Shown here in pieces: positions 25,496 through 34,351 of a stretch of DNA of 54,656 nt. Position numbers and translations under genes: made by a program. The DNA is taken from the NCBI GenBank assembly GCA_030149175.1, contig JASBSA010000064.1, positions 1-54,656 of the forward strand, read 5' to 3'. Each line of letters starts with the position of its first letter. Position 1 is the first letter of the stretch. Under the pieces are notes generated by a model that ran no database searches, was not told the DNA's origin, and saw nothing but the letters and a program-made list of their open reading frames with translations. Source of the stretch: Winogradskyella sp. (GTDB lineage: Bacteria; Bacteroidota; Bacteroidia; Flavobacteriales; Flavobacteriaceae).

Positions 25496-27302
25496 TACCT
25501 TTATTTTTTATCAATAATGGTTGAATAACATGAGCAATAATGATTACAAGAATACATCCGAATAGATTGAGCCATAAATAAGGCATCCAATCTAAAGCCC
25601 AGCCAATAATTACAATTGCTTGTGTTATAAGTGCAGCCGTAAATACAGCATTTCCTTTAATATCTTTGAAAAAGAATGCCAAAAGGAAAATACCAAGCAC
25701 ATTACCGTAAAATATAGAACCAATAATATTTACTAATTGAATGAGATTCTCTGCCAAATCAGCAAAGCAAGCAATAATAATTGCAATAATTCCCCAGCCT
25801 AATGTAAACCACTTAGTCATGTTGACCATGTGCGTTTCGCCTTTATCTTCTTTGAGATTTCTACCATATAAATCTATGGACGTAATTGTTGCAAGCGCAT
25901 TGATTTCAGAAGCTGTAGAAGACATAGCAGCAGAAAGTATCACGGCCAATAAAAGTCCTATTAATCCTGTTGGTAAATGGTTAAGAATAAACCGAATAAA
26001 CACGTAGTCCCTATCGTTGGTTTGTGTGTCTTTTGCTGAGTCTTTGTAAAGTGCTTTGAGCTCTGCTGACTTTGATTTAAAAACGTCATTTTTTGAATTT
26101 GATCTTAAATTTTCAACTTCTTTTTCAAGCTTAGAGTAGTTGGCTTCATATTCTGGATCAATTGCTTTTTTTATTAAGAATTTAGATTCTAACCTATAGG
26201 TTTTTTCAAGACTATCGATTTGAAATAATTGTGCTCTTAGATTAGGATTATTATCTTTTGCATAGGCTAAGCTTAGCCTATGTTTCTGATTAAAAAGTTC
26301 TACTTGTTTGTCTTGAAGCGCTCTATACTCATTGCCATATTCTGAAGCCAAAACAGTCTCCGTAGATTTATCAATAAAGTTTAAAGGTGAAGGGTTGAAT
26401 TGATAAAATACAAATACCATAACGCCAACCAAAAGAATAAAGAATTGCATGGGTACTTTTAGTAAACCATTAAAGAGTAAGCCCATTTGCATTTCCTTCA
26501 TGCTTTTACCAGAGAGGTAACGTTGCACTTGGCTCTGATCAGTACCAAAGTAAGACAACATTAAGAAAGTGCCTCCAATAATACCTGTCCAAATGGTATA
26601 TCGGTTTTCTAAATCGAAAGAAAAATCCAATACTTGCATCTTGCCAGTAGCACCTGCAATATCAATAGCGTTTACAAAAGAAACCTCTTTGGGAATTAGG
26701 TTAATGATAATTACCAATGCAGCTACCATACCGGCAAAAATGACAAACATTTGCTGTTTCTGGGTTACGGTTACGGCTTTTGTGCCGCCAGAAACGGTGT
26801 AGATGATAACCAAAACTCCAATGATAATATTTAGGGTTACAATATTCCAACCCAAAACAACCGAGAGAATAATGGCAGGAGCAAATATAGTAATACCAGC
26901 AGCTAAGCCACGTTGAATTAAAAAGAGAATTGCTGTGAGCTTCCTGGTTTTTAAGTCAAAACGATTTTCTAAAAATTCGTAGGCTGTATAAACTTTAAGC
27001 CGATGGTAAATAGGGATAAATACCAGGCAGATAATAACCATGGCAATTGGCAAACCAAAATAAAATTGAACAAAACCCATACCATCTGAAAACGCCTGCC
27101 CAGTTGTAGATAAAAATGTTATGGCACTAGCCTGGGTTGCCATAACAGATAAACCGATAGTCCACCATTTGGTCGTATTACCTCCTCTTACATAATCCTG
27201 AACATTTTTACTACCTCGTGTCTTCCACGTACCATAGCCTACAATTATAGCTAAGGTTGCAATTAAAACAGTCCAGTCTATCCAGTCTAAAGTTTGTTGC
27301 AT
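25485..27302 (-). CDS. Sodium:solute symporter (SSS family) with a charged insert
   Basis: A 605-aa SSS-family transporter, probably about 13 helices. YTAYEFLENRFD (105-116) is the usual SSS motif, and SYFGTDQSQVQRYLSGKS (250-267) is typical of the sugar/sialic-acid branch. Residues about 311-432 form a long charged, helical, coiled-coil-like insert between membrane helices. LLLAVILSAAMSSTASEINA follows. Co-encoded with a dehydrogenase and a 39-aa membrane peptide upstream. Confidence 0.93.
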   Translation of the reverse strand: MQQTLDWIDWTVLIATLAIIVGYGTWKTRGSKNVQDYVRGGNTTKWWTIGLSVMATQASAITFLSTTGQAFSDGMGFVQFYFGLPIAMVIICLVFIPIYHRLKVYTAYEFLENRFDLKTRKLTAILFLIQRGLAAGITIFAPAIILSVVLGWNIVTLNIIIGVLVIIYTVSGGTKAVTVTQKQQMFVIFAGMVAALVIIINLIPKEVSFVNAIDIAGATGKMQVLDFSFDLENRYTIWTGIIGGTFLMLSYFGTDQSQVQRYLSGKSMKEMQMGLLFNGLLKVPMQFFILLVGVMVFVFYQFNPSPLNFIDKSTETVLASEYGNEYRALQDKQVELFNQKHRLSLAYAKDNNPNLRAQLFQIDSLEKTYRLESKFLIKKAIDPEYEANYSKLEKEVENLRSNSKNDVFKSKSAELKALYKDSAKDTQTNDRDYVFIRFILNHLPTGLIGLLLAVILSAAMSSTASEINALATITSIDLYGRNLKEDKGETHMVNMTKWFTLGWGIIAIIIACFADLAENLIQLVNIIGSIFYGNVLGIFLLAFFFKDIKGNAVFTAALITQAIVIIGWALDWMPYLWLNLFGCILVIIIAHVIQPLLIKNKGNGS

Positions 27303-27306
27303 TGGC

Positions 27307-27426
27307 TTAAGAGAATTCTGCCGTTATAAAATAAAATAGAATAATATAAAGGGCATTGGCAATTAAAACAATGGTATACATCTTATCCCATTTTTGTTTT
27401 GGTTGTGGTTGGTTTTGGTTGTGCAT
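27307..27426 (-). CDS. 39-aa single-helix membrane peptide upstream of the symporter
   Basis: ATG at 27426-27424 to TAA at 27309-27307. The product begins MHNQNQPQPKQKWDKMY, a Gln/Pro-rich cytoplasmic tail, then one membrane helix (IVLIANALYIILFYFI), ending TAEFS. It stops 4 bp before the symporter start. Small helices co-encoded with SSS transporters are known (YhdT with PanF is one case), so an accessory-subunit role is plausible. Confidence 0.72.
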   Translation of the reverse strand: MHNQNQPQPKQKWDKMYTIVLIANALYIILFYFITAEFS

Positions 27427-27497
27427 ATTAATCAGTCGTTGGTTGTTAACTATGGCTGTTTATTCGTTTAAAAGTTTATCCGTGTAATATGTTTTCG

Positions 27498-27938
27498 TTA
27501 CTCAAATATTTTCTGATCATAATCATATTTTGATTCATTTGGAAAATACCCATTTAAATCAGGGAAAACAAGTTGTAAATATTTGAATTCTAAATTCTCA
27601 TAAAATTTAAATGAACTCAACGTATACTCAGTCAATGATTCATTATTAATTTCAATAAAATAGATAGGGAATCTGTTTGTAAAATTGTCTATTTTTTTAT
27701 TCAGAGGCACTTCTTTAAATCTAAATTTCTCAACATAATTATCAATCAATTCGTTTGTAAGACCATTTGGAAGTCCAGAAATAATAAGTTCAGGAATCTT
27801 AAATTTTTTGTAAAGTCCGGTTGAGTATCCAAAAGGTGTAAATCCAGCCTCTTCCATTACATAGGTTGTATGAAATCCGAATTTTTCAATATTGTCATTG
27901 ACCATTTTGAAATATTTCTCTGTCTTGTTCAAATTCAA
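27498..27938 (-). CDS. DUF4262 domain-containing protein
   Basis: A 146-aa soluble protein. The DUF4262 pattern is visible: FGFHTTYVMEE, FGYSTGLYKKFKIPELIISG, and LQLVFPDLNGYFPNE near the end. Function unknown. Its start overlaps the stop of the secreted PIG-L deacetylase gene (ATGA), although no shared role is evident. Confidence 0.82.
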   Translation of the reverse strand: MNLNKTEKYFKMVNDNIEKFGFHTTYVMEEAGFTPFGYSTGLYKKFKIPELIISGLPNGLTNELIDNYVEKFRFKEVPLNKKIDNFTNRFPIYFIEINNESLTEYTLSSFKFYENLEFKYLQLVFPDLNGYFPNESKYDYDQKIFE

Positions 27939-30454
27939 TTCTTCAGTGTGTTATTATTCTCTTTTCCAGCGGAGAGTAAGTTGGCAAAAAGACGGTAAGC
28001 GCCAGAAACACCAGCAGGAAACTCCCTAAAAAAGCTCAAGCCCGTATATATGTAGTTACCTTTTCCATATTGTGCTATCAGTAGGCTTCCTTCTTTTGAA
28101 GATTCTCCTTTATCATTCATGGCAAGTAGTGGAGTAAATTCTTCTGACCATTCATTAGGAAAATATAACCCTCGTTCTTGTACCCAACCTTCAAAATCTT
28201 GAGATGTAATTTTATTAGGAAAATTTAAAAGTGGGTGATTGGGCTGAAGGATTGTTACTGAAGCGTTTTCATCAGTTACTCGATCTCTAGAGAGGTCTAA
28301 TTTGTAAGGGGCTATATTTTCTGCTTTAATACCTCTGCTTGTATTGTATTGAACAATCATATTGCCTCCTTCTTTCACATATTCTAGTAAGAATTTTTGT
28401 TTGAATTTTAATTCGTCTAAAATATTGTAGGCTCTAATGCCTATAACCACAGCATCGAAGTTTACTAGGTTTTCCGCTGAGATTTGTTCTGGCTTAATAA
28501 TGGTGACATTGTAGCCAATTTGCCTTAAACTTTCAGGAACTACATCTCCAGCACCTTCAATATATCCTATATTATTACCACGTTTGTCAATATCCAAACG
28601 AACTACTTTGCTTACGCTAGGCATTAATACGGTTTGGTACGGAATGTGGTTGTAGTCTATTTCTATAAGTTCATCAGTGTAATATTCTCCATTGATATTT
28701 ACCATTGGTGAGATAAGACCTTCACTCTGGTTTTTTGGAGGAATTACTGTAAACACTACCTTTTGAACATCACCTTTATTAACAATTTCAATTTTTTGTT
28801 TTTGTGGATATACATTCCAATCATTGGGATATGCCATCTGTACATAACCTTCAATAGCGTCTCTACCAGCCTTTATGGTAACCTCAATCTCTTTTTGCTG
28901 ATCGTTTTCAAAAATGAAAACCTTATCAGAAATACTTGCTGATACTTCTGGTATGACTTCAAAAGGTCTGTATAGCTCGCCTTTATCTGGTTGCGAATAA
29001 CGATAAACTACAGGTTTAGTTATTGTAATTGGTGTACCTTCAATATTCAAGTTAAAATCTACAAAAACAGCCCTTGGCGTTTCGGGTTTGCCAATCCACT
29101 CAGGGTTATCGACATAATACATACCCAATGTACTTTTTTTATTGAGCCAATATGGTGTGGTGTAGTGACTGTTTTTCGGTATTGTAATGCCTTCATTAAA
29201 ATTTAACTTCTGATTTTCTGATAGGTCTAATTTTTTAGAAATAGCATTCTGAAGTGTAGATAATTTGTAAGACACGAGCGTTATGGAAGCAGAGCTTCTA
29301 TTTAGGACTTCAATATCTAAGCCTACTGTGCTTTGTGGTGAAGCATGAGGTGAGTTTGCAGAAACCTCAAGGTATAAACCAGCACAAGCTTCAATTATTA
29401 TTAAAAGCTCTTTGGATTTAACGGTTTTCCAATGCTCGTTTTTTACATTTTGGAGCATTCTGTAGGCTTCTAGTAATTGAGGTAGGTGTGTGGCTGGATT
29501 TTTAAAGTTGAAGTTTTTTTCAACCATATTTAGAATATTGCCAATAGCAGCTCCACCTTCAATTCTATTCCAAGAGGTATCTATTCCGGCAAAAACGGAT
29601 TTGCTATTATCTAACGGTTCGCCTTTTAAATACTCAATGTATTCTTGTTGTGTACCTCGTTGAGATAAACGACCAAAACCTTGGCATAAGTGCTGACTAC
29701 TGGCTAAAGCGGCAACCTCATTATTAGACATACCTTTACTTGGATAATACACACCGATATCAAAATTTAGCATGTTGCTTTTATCGGCTTCTTCAAATTT
29801 TTCTTGGCTTCCGTAAAACCACCATGAGGTATTAAAAAAAATACGTTTGGGCTGCCAAGTTTCTGCATATTGTAATTGCGATGGATATTGAGAAGCATCA
29901 TTGGCCAAATCAAAAGCTTCCATGCTTAGCATTGCCGAAGCTGTATGATGACCATGTGTTCTACCTGGTGTTCTGTGGTCAAAACGGTTAATGATAACAT
30001 CTGGCTTAAAGGTTCTAATGGCCCAAACCACATCGGCAAGTACCAAATCTTTGTTCCAAATGTCTAGGGTTTCATCAGGATGTTTTGAGTAGCCAAAGTC
30101 GTTGGCTCTTGTAAAGCGTTGTTCACCACCGTCTATACGACGCGCAGCCAATAATTCTTGTGTTCTAATAACACCAAGAAGTTCTCTTATTTCTGGTCCT
30201 ATAAGATTTTGCCCACCATCACCTCGTGTTAACGAAAGGTAAGCTGTACGTGCCTTAACTTGGTTAGACATGTAAGAAATTAATCGCGTATTTTCATCAT
30301 CTGGATGCGCTGCAACATATAAAACTGAACCTAAAACATTGAGTTTTTGGACGGCTTCGTAGATTTCTGATGAATTGAATTTTTTGGGTTGTTGGGCTGG
30401 TAAAGAAATTAAACAGCTAAAAATGAATAGAATACAGAGTCTAGTCTGAAACAT
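27935..30454 (-). CDS. Large secreted PIG-L family deacetylase
   Basis: An 839-aa exported protein: signal peptide (about 1-22, ending LPAQQ), then a PIG-L/LmbE domain (about 40-260) with the zinc motif AAHPDDEN, LTRGDGGQN and GRTHGHHTAS. The remaining 550 aa are beta-rich and end in a region resembling a glutamine-amidotransferase-like fold (VIGIRAYNI, GGNMIVQYN). Probably removes acetyl groups from amino sugars outside the cytoplasm; the substrate is unknown. Confidence 0.9.
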   Translation of the reverse strand: MFQTRLCILFIFSCLISLPAQQPKKFNSSEIYEAVQKLNVLGSVLYVAAHPDDENTRLISYMSNQVKARTAYLSLTRGDGGQNLIGPEIRELLGVIRTQELLAARRIDGGEQRFTRANDFGYSKHPDETLDIWNKDLVLADVVWAIRTFKPDVIINRFDHRTPGRTHGHHTASAMLSMEAFDLANDASQYPSQLQYAETWQPKRIFFNTSWWFYGSQEKFEEADKSNMLNFDIGVYYPSKGMSNNEVAALASSQHLCQGFGRLSQRGTQQEYIEYLKGEPLDNSKSVFAGIDTSWNRIEGGAAIGNILNMVEKNFNFKNPATHLPQLLEAYRMLQNVKNEHWKTVKSKELLIIIEACAGLYLEVSANSPHASPQSTVGLDIEVLNRSSASITLVSYKLSTLQNAISKKLDLSENQKLNFNEGITIPKNSHYTTPYWLNKKSTLGMYYVDNPEWIGKPETPRAVFVDFNLNIEGTPITITKPVVYRYSQPDKGELYRPFEVIPEVSASISDKVFIFENDQQKEIEVTIKAGRDAIEGYVQMAYPNDWNVYPQKQKIEIVNKGDVQKVVFTVIPPKNQSEGLISPMVNINGEYYTDELIEIDYNHIPYQTVLMPSVSKVVRLDIDKRGNNIGYIEGAGDVVPESLRQIGYNVTIIKPEQISAENLVNFDAVVIGIRAYNILDELKFKQKFLLEYVKEGGNMIVQYNTSRGIKAENIAPYKLDLSRDRVTDENASVTILQPNHPLLNFPNKITSQDFEGWVQERGLYFPNEWSEEFTPLLAMNDKGESSKEGSLLIAQYGKGNYIYTGLSFFREFPAGVSGAYRLFANLLSAGKENNNTLKN

Positions 30455-30479
30455 GAGGTTATCTAGTTAGTGTGCACTT

Positions 30480-30487
30480 CAAATATA
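30480..30487 (-). promoter_or_regulatory. -7 element TATATTTG upstream of the PIG-L gene
   Basis: A perfect TAnnTTTG match on the minus strand without a TTG at the standard distance. The predicted start near 30473 leaves a leader of about 19 nt. Confidence 0.45.
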
Positions 30488-30543
30488 AAAAAGTAGAATT
30501 TTTTATTCTTGCTTTTAGGTTTTGTTTAACGTTGGGTATTAGA

Positions 30544-30578
30544 GATATGAGATATGAGATATGAGATATGAGAAGTGA
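30544..30578. repeat. Heptanucleotide tandem repeat (GATATGA)
   Basis: Four exact copies of GATATGA (30544-30571) and a degenerate fifth, GAAGTGA. It lies between the NrfD-like gene and the PIG-L promoter, outside any coding region. Confidence 0.85.
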
Positions 30579-30594
30579 GAAGATTGAAGTGTAA

Positions 30595-31032
30595 CTATGG
30601 TAAGTAATCTCTGTGGATGCTGGTAATAATAATGATAAAGCGTTCCATAAAGAAGCCTACATTCATTAGAATGGAAACTAATAACACAAAATAGATGTTT
30701 TTACCAAGTGGTTTGTAAAAAAGAATAAGAGGAAAAATACAATTAAAGAATAGCATTAACCAATATGCCCAAGCATATGGTCCTGTAGCACGATTAATAA
30801 AAGCATAGTCACCAGAATTTGGTAGTGCAAGAACCAGGAACCAACAAATTATTGTGATTATTGAATAAACAATCATTATCCATCTAATGAAGTTGAAGGC
30901 AGAAGAGTAAATATTTTCTTTACTAGTTAGAATTCGTAGTATTAAAATAAGGACAATAACCAGATATAAATAAGCAATGATGTAATTGCTTAAGAATATT
31001 GGGATTTCAAAAAGTTTATCAGATAAATACAT
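30595..31032 (-). CDS. Orphan membrane protein resembling the C-terminal part of NrfD/ActC
   Basis: 145 aa, four predicted helices. The segment NRATGPYAWAYWLMLFFN and the end VGFFMERFIIIITSIHRDYL strongly recall the late helices of NrfD/PsrC/ActC quinol-interacting subunits (GPYxWxYWxM; MWxERFVIIVTSLxRDFL). Full-length NrfD-type proteins are two to three times longer and accompany iron-sulfur subunits, none of which lie nearby. It could be a stand-alone small protein or a remnant. It ends the operon MscS-CorA-this gene. Confidence 0.75.
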   Translation of the reverse strand: MYLSDKLFEIPIFLSNYIIAYLYLVIVLILILRILTSKENIYSSAFNFIRWIMIVYSIITIICWFLVLALPNSGDYAFINRATGPYAWAYWLMLFFNCIFPLILFYKPLGKNIYFVLLVSILMNVGFFMERFIIIITSIHRDYLP

Positions 31033-31044
31033 CCTTTTGAATAG

Positions 31045-32127
31045 CTACAACCACTTCTTCCTTTTAAAATAATAAAGCATCGCCAAGAATAATACAATCA
31101 TAATTCCCCAAAGTACATGATAACCGTATTTGTAGTGTAGTTCTGGTATGTTTTCGAAATTCATACCATAAATACCTGCAATAAACGTAAGCGGAATAAA
31201 AATGGTGGCGATGATGGTGAGCACTTTCATGACTTCATTCATTTTGTTGCTAATGGTAGTCATGTACATATCCATTAAACTCCAGATCATTTCACGATAG
31301 ATATCGATATTTTCTGACACTTGAATTAAGTGGTCGTAAATGTCTCTGTAAAAGGTGATTGTGCGTTTATAAATTAGTGAATGGTCTCCCTTTTCAATAC
31401 GATTTATAATTTCGCGAAGTGGGAAAATAGCTCGACGTACTTTTAGAATTTCTCGCTTTAGTTGTTGAACTTCTACATTAATGTCTTCTCGTGCATTTCC
31501 CGAGAATAACTCTGTTTCTAGATCTTCAATTTTATTGCCTAAGGTCTCAATAAGGCTAAAGTAATTATCTACAATAGCATCTATTAAGGCATACATTAGG
31601 TAATCTGATTTTAAACCTCTTATCCTACCATTGGATAATCGTAAGCGCTCTCTGATTGACCCAAATACGTCTCCTTCAGATTCTTGAAATGTTAGGACAT
31701 AATTCTTGCCCAGAACAATGCTAACTTGCTCTATGACGATATTTTCTTCATCATCATAATACAACATTTTTAGTACAACAAACAGATAATCTTCGTATTC
31801 ATCAATTTTTGGACGCTGTGAGGTATTTACAATATCTTCCAAAACCAAAGGATGCAAATCGTATTGTTTACCGATATCTTCTATTTTGTCGGTATGCTTT
31901 AATCCATCAACATTTATCCACGTAACAGATTCTGTTTCTTTATAGTTTATCGCATCTTCAATATTGAGTAAAATAGATTCTTCAATATGATCTTTAGTAT
32001 AATCGAAGCATTCGACGTGAAAATCCTTATCAGATTTTTTACCTGTGTATATAAGCGTTCCTGGTACCTGACCAATATGCTTTTTAGATTCTTGGGTACG
32101 TTTTTTTTTAGTTCGTCTTTTAATCAT
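31045..32127 (-). CDS. corA: CorA family magnesium/cobalt transporter
   Basis: A 360-aa pentameric divalent-cation channel. A basic N-terminus precedes a large cytoplasmic domain (LHPLVLEDIVNTSQRPKIDEY conserved) and two C-terminal membrane helices. The selectivity motif YGMNF lies after the first. 3 bp from the MscS-type gene upstream and 12 bp from the NrfD-like gene downstream. Confidence 0.95.
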   Translation of the reverse strand: MIKRRTKKKRTQESKKHIGQVPGTLIYTGKKSDKDFHVECFDYTKDHIEESILLNIEDAINYKETESVTWINVDGLKHTDKIEDIGKQYDLHPLVLEDIVNTSQRPKIDEYEDYLFVVLKMLYYDDEENIVIEQVSIVLGKNYVLTFQESEGDVFGSIRERLRLSNGRIRGLKSDYLMYALIDAIVDNYFSLIETLGNKIEDLETELFSGNAREDINVEVQQLKREILKVRRAIFPLREIINRIEKGDHSLIYKRTITFYRDIYDHLIQVSENIDIYREMIWSLMDMYMTTISNKMNEVMKVLTIIATIFIPLTFIAGIYGMNFENIPELHYKYGYHVLWGIMIVLFLAMLYYFKRKKWL

Positions 32128-32130
32128 GGT

Positions 32131-32664
32131 CTAAAGAATACTGCTATCGTCTAAAGCATCTTTCTCCATTAAAGTTACGGCTTTTTGAAGAATTAAATTG
32201 TTTGGATAGGTAACTAAATCGCCGTTATCCTCTCTAAGGATAAGTTGAAATGCCCTAATATCTTCTATGATAGCTTCTACTGGGTAATCTTTATCGTGAA
32301 TTTTTATTTTATCTCCAACTTTATATGGGAACGAAAAAAACATAATAACACCAGAGGTGACGTTACTTAGGATAGACCAAACGGCAAAAAGAGCAATACC
32401 AATAACGGCAAACACAGATGAAAATACTAATGTAATGTCGCTAGTATCTAGTCCTAAAATGAAGGCTTCTATTAGTATAGCAATGAGAACTAAAGTTACG
32501 GTTACATATCTACCAATAAGACCAGCTCTAGCTTCGGTCGTACCACTTTTTTTTCCAATTTTTTTTACGGATAGAACTATAATTGCCCTAATAATCAATA
32601 GTGTTATTAGCAGGATAGCCGAATAGATAATTTCGGATTTGTAATCGTTAAAGACCTCTATCAT
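32131..32664 (-). CDS. Short mechanosensitive channel of the MscS family
   Basis: A 177-aa MscS-type protein with about three helices. The pore-lining helix and beta domain are in the stretch from IALFAVWSILSNVTSGVIMF to PYKVGDKIKIHDKDYPVEAI, followed by the YPNN motif (LVTYPNNLILQKAV). It stops soon after the beta domain, so the cytoplasmic cage of E. coli MscS is missing; such short forms are common. First gene of the unit with corA. Confidence 0.9.
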   Translation of the reverse strand: MIEVFNDYKSEIIYSAILLITLLIIRAIIVLSVKKIGKKSGTTEARAGLIGRYVTVTLVLIAILIEAFILGLDTSDITLVFSSVFAVIGIALFAVWSILSNVTSGVIMFFSFPYKVGDKIKIHDKDYPVEAIIEDIRAFQLILREDNGDLVTYPNNLILQKAVTLMEKDALDDSSIL

Positions 32665-32705
32665 ATGTAGAAATGATTAGTGTATAAACAAAGGTAACTA
32701 ATATT

Positions 32706-33629
32706 CTATTGCAACTTTAGTGTTGTCCTTAAACTTTCGTCATCATTACTGTTCTTGTTCCAATATGCAGACTTTATGGTTACTAATTTGGTAGCTTTGG
32801 TTGTTAAAGTTTTTGCAGCATTGCCAAAACCACTTTGTATGGTCTCTTCCCAACCCAAGATATCATAAGGAAACTCAGCGTTAAAATTAATTTTTAAAAT
32901 CCTATTTAACTCTGGATAATTTAGAGTGTAGGTTCCATTTTCCATATTTGCAAATGCATTATAGGCCTTAATGTCTTTATGTTTTAATCTCGTAAATTCT
33001 AGGGATGGAACAACCCTAATGTCACCAACTGGTAGCGTTTTTGGGTCAATTCTGAGCTTGGTCCAAAGCTCGTTTTCTGTCCATGATTTTTCTATCTTGA
33101 AGCTTTGATCTGCTTCACCTTGAAAATAAGAGTGCGACGTAATCTCAAACTGACTTCGGTTATTGAGTTGTGTATATACATGACCACACCATTCTTGCAC
33201 TGAAGCTGAGATTTTTATAGCATGCTGATTATTAGCCACAGGATAAAATGTACTTTGCATTATTGAATATGGATAAATACCTGTATTGAATTTTTTAGTG
33301 GCATTGAGCTTTAAAATAGGAATATTGCCATCGTTGTAATTATCGGCTTTAACTTGTGCTTCTGGTAAAAAATCTTCAGTTACGAATACTAAAACAGCGT
33401 TTCCTGAACGCATTTCACCATAACGTGCTTGCTCTAGTTTGTAGGATGTTATTTCGGCTTCACCAGCATACCAATAGTCTTTAAAAGTTTGTGATAGTTT
33501 AGTTTGAGGTTGCTTGGTTTCAATTTCTGGACGTAAATTTTCTGAGATTTCAGAAGAGGTTTCTACCGCTTTTTTACAACTTTGAAATGTAAATAATAAA
33601 ACCGGAAGTATAAAAAGTAACTTTTTCAT
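32706..33629 (-). CDS. Lipoprotein of unknown function (often labelled with Maf)
   Basis: 307 aa with a lipoprotein signal: hydrophobic stretch, then FQSCKK with lipobox Cys at residue 18. The mature part is mixed alpha/beta, with EAEITSYKLEQARYGEMRSG and an aromatic QEWCGHVYTQLNNRSQFEI segment. I recognise it as a flavobacterial lipoprotein sometimes mislabelled septum formation inhibitor because it neighbours maf; it has no Maf motif. It has its own consensus promoter inside the end of maf and a leader of about 108 nt. Confidence 0.8.
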   Translation of the reverse strand: MKKLLFILPVLLFTFQSCKKAVETSSEISENLRPEIETKQPQTKLSQTFKDYWYAGEAEITSYKLEQARYGEMRSGNAVLVFVTEDFLPEAQVKADNYNDGNIPILKLNATKKFNTGIYPYSIMQSTFYPVANNQHAIKISASVQEWCGHVYTQLNNRSQFEITSHSYFQGEADQSFKIEKSWTENELWTKLRIDPKTLPVGDIRVVPSLEFTRLKHKDIKAYNAFANMENGTYTLNYPELNRILKINFNAEFPYDILGWEETIQSGFGNAAKTLTTKATKLVTIKSAYWNKNSNDDESLRTTLKLQ

Positions 33630-33743
33630 AAATCTAAAATTTTGAATAAACTGCTCGTCAGTAATTTAATGATATGGATGGAAATATTTACAGACTAGCT
33701 AAGGTTTCTGCCAACAGACAGTTACCTATTATGTGCTTTATTA

Positions 33744-33773
33744 CAAAGTTACGATTTGACTACCCTTTGGCAA
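33744..33773 (-). promoter_or_regulatory. Consensus promoter of the lipoprotein gene
   Basis: On the minus strand, TTG (33771-33773, inside the maf 3' end) is followed by 19 nt and TAACTTTG (33744-33751): a perfect Bacteroidota promoter. Start expected near 33737. Confidence 0.75.
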
Positions 33774-34350
33774 TGGTATTTAACGTTTCATAAAGTAAAT
33801 GTGTAGGTAAACCAACTACGTTATTATAAGAGCCTTCAATATTGGTGATTCCAATAGCTCCAATCCATTCTTGTATGCCATAAGCACCGGCTTTATCCAA
33901 TGGTTTGTATGTATTTACATAGTACCAGATTTCATCGTCTGATAATACTTTAAACGTAACTTTGGTCGTGGTGTTTACTACCTTTTGCTGCGTAGTTTGT
34001 GTAAAGCAGATGGACGTCATAACCTCATGGGTTTTGTTGCTCAGCGATGAAATCATGATAAAAGCATCGTCTTTGTCTTTTGGTTTTTCTACAGCTTTAC
34101 CATCTAACCAAACAATGGTATCACTAGTAATTAAAATGTCTTTTTCTTTGAGCTGGTTTTTAAATGCTTGCGCCTTTAATATTGCCAAATAATCGGTGAT
34201 TTCTGTACCTTTTAAATTACCTGGATAAACTTCTTCTACAGGATGAAGACGCACCTCAAAATCTATATTCATAGACTTTAAAAAAGCATGACGTCTTGGT
34301 GATGCGGAAGCTAAAATGATGTTATAATCCTTTAGTTTGTCGTTTAGCAT
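33760..34350 (-). CDS. maf: Maf family nucleoside-triphosphate pyrophosphatase
   Basis: A 196-aa housecleaning pyrophosphatase acting on non-canonical or pyrimidine nucleotides. The substrate motif is ILASASPRRHAFL (9-21), the metal/base loop SDTIVW (71-76) with EKPKD following; AGAYGIQEW is typical. Overlaps nothing; 1 bp from the UbiA gene upstream. Confidence 0.95.
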   Translation of the reverse strand: MLNDKLKDYNIILASASPRRHAFLKSMNIDFEVRLHPVEEVYPGNLKGTEITDYLAILKAQAFKNQLKEKDILITSDTIVWLDGKAVEKPKDKDDAFIMISSLSNKTHEVMTSICFTQTTQQKVVNTTTKVTFKVLSDDEIWYYVNTYKPLDKAGAYGIQEWIGAIGITNIEGSYNNVVGLPTHLLYETLNTIAKG

Positions 34351-34351
34351 A

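Noticed and set aside
30521-30532. A single TTTTGTTTAAC half-box upstream of the PIG-L gene as a third regulon operator
   Set aside because: Only one half-box, no second arm at 21 bp and no +10 box, so it is not counted as a copy of the shared operator.
32706-33629. Calling the lipoprotein a Maf/septum formation inhibitor
   Set aside because: It has a lipobox and no Maf motif; the true Maf is the neighbour at 33760-34350.
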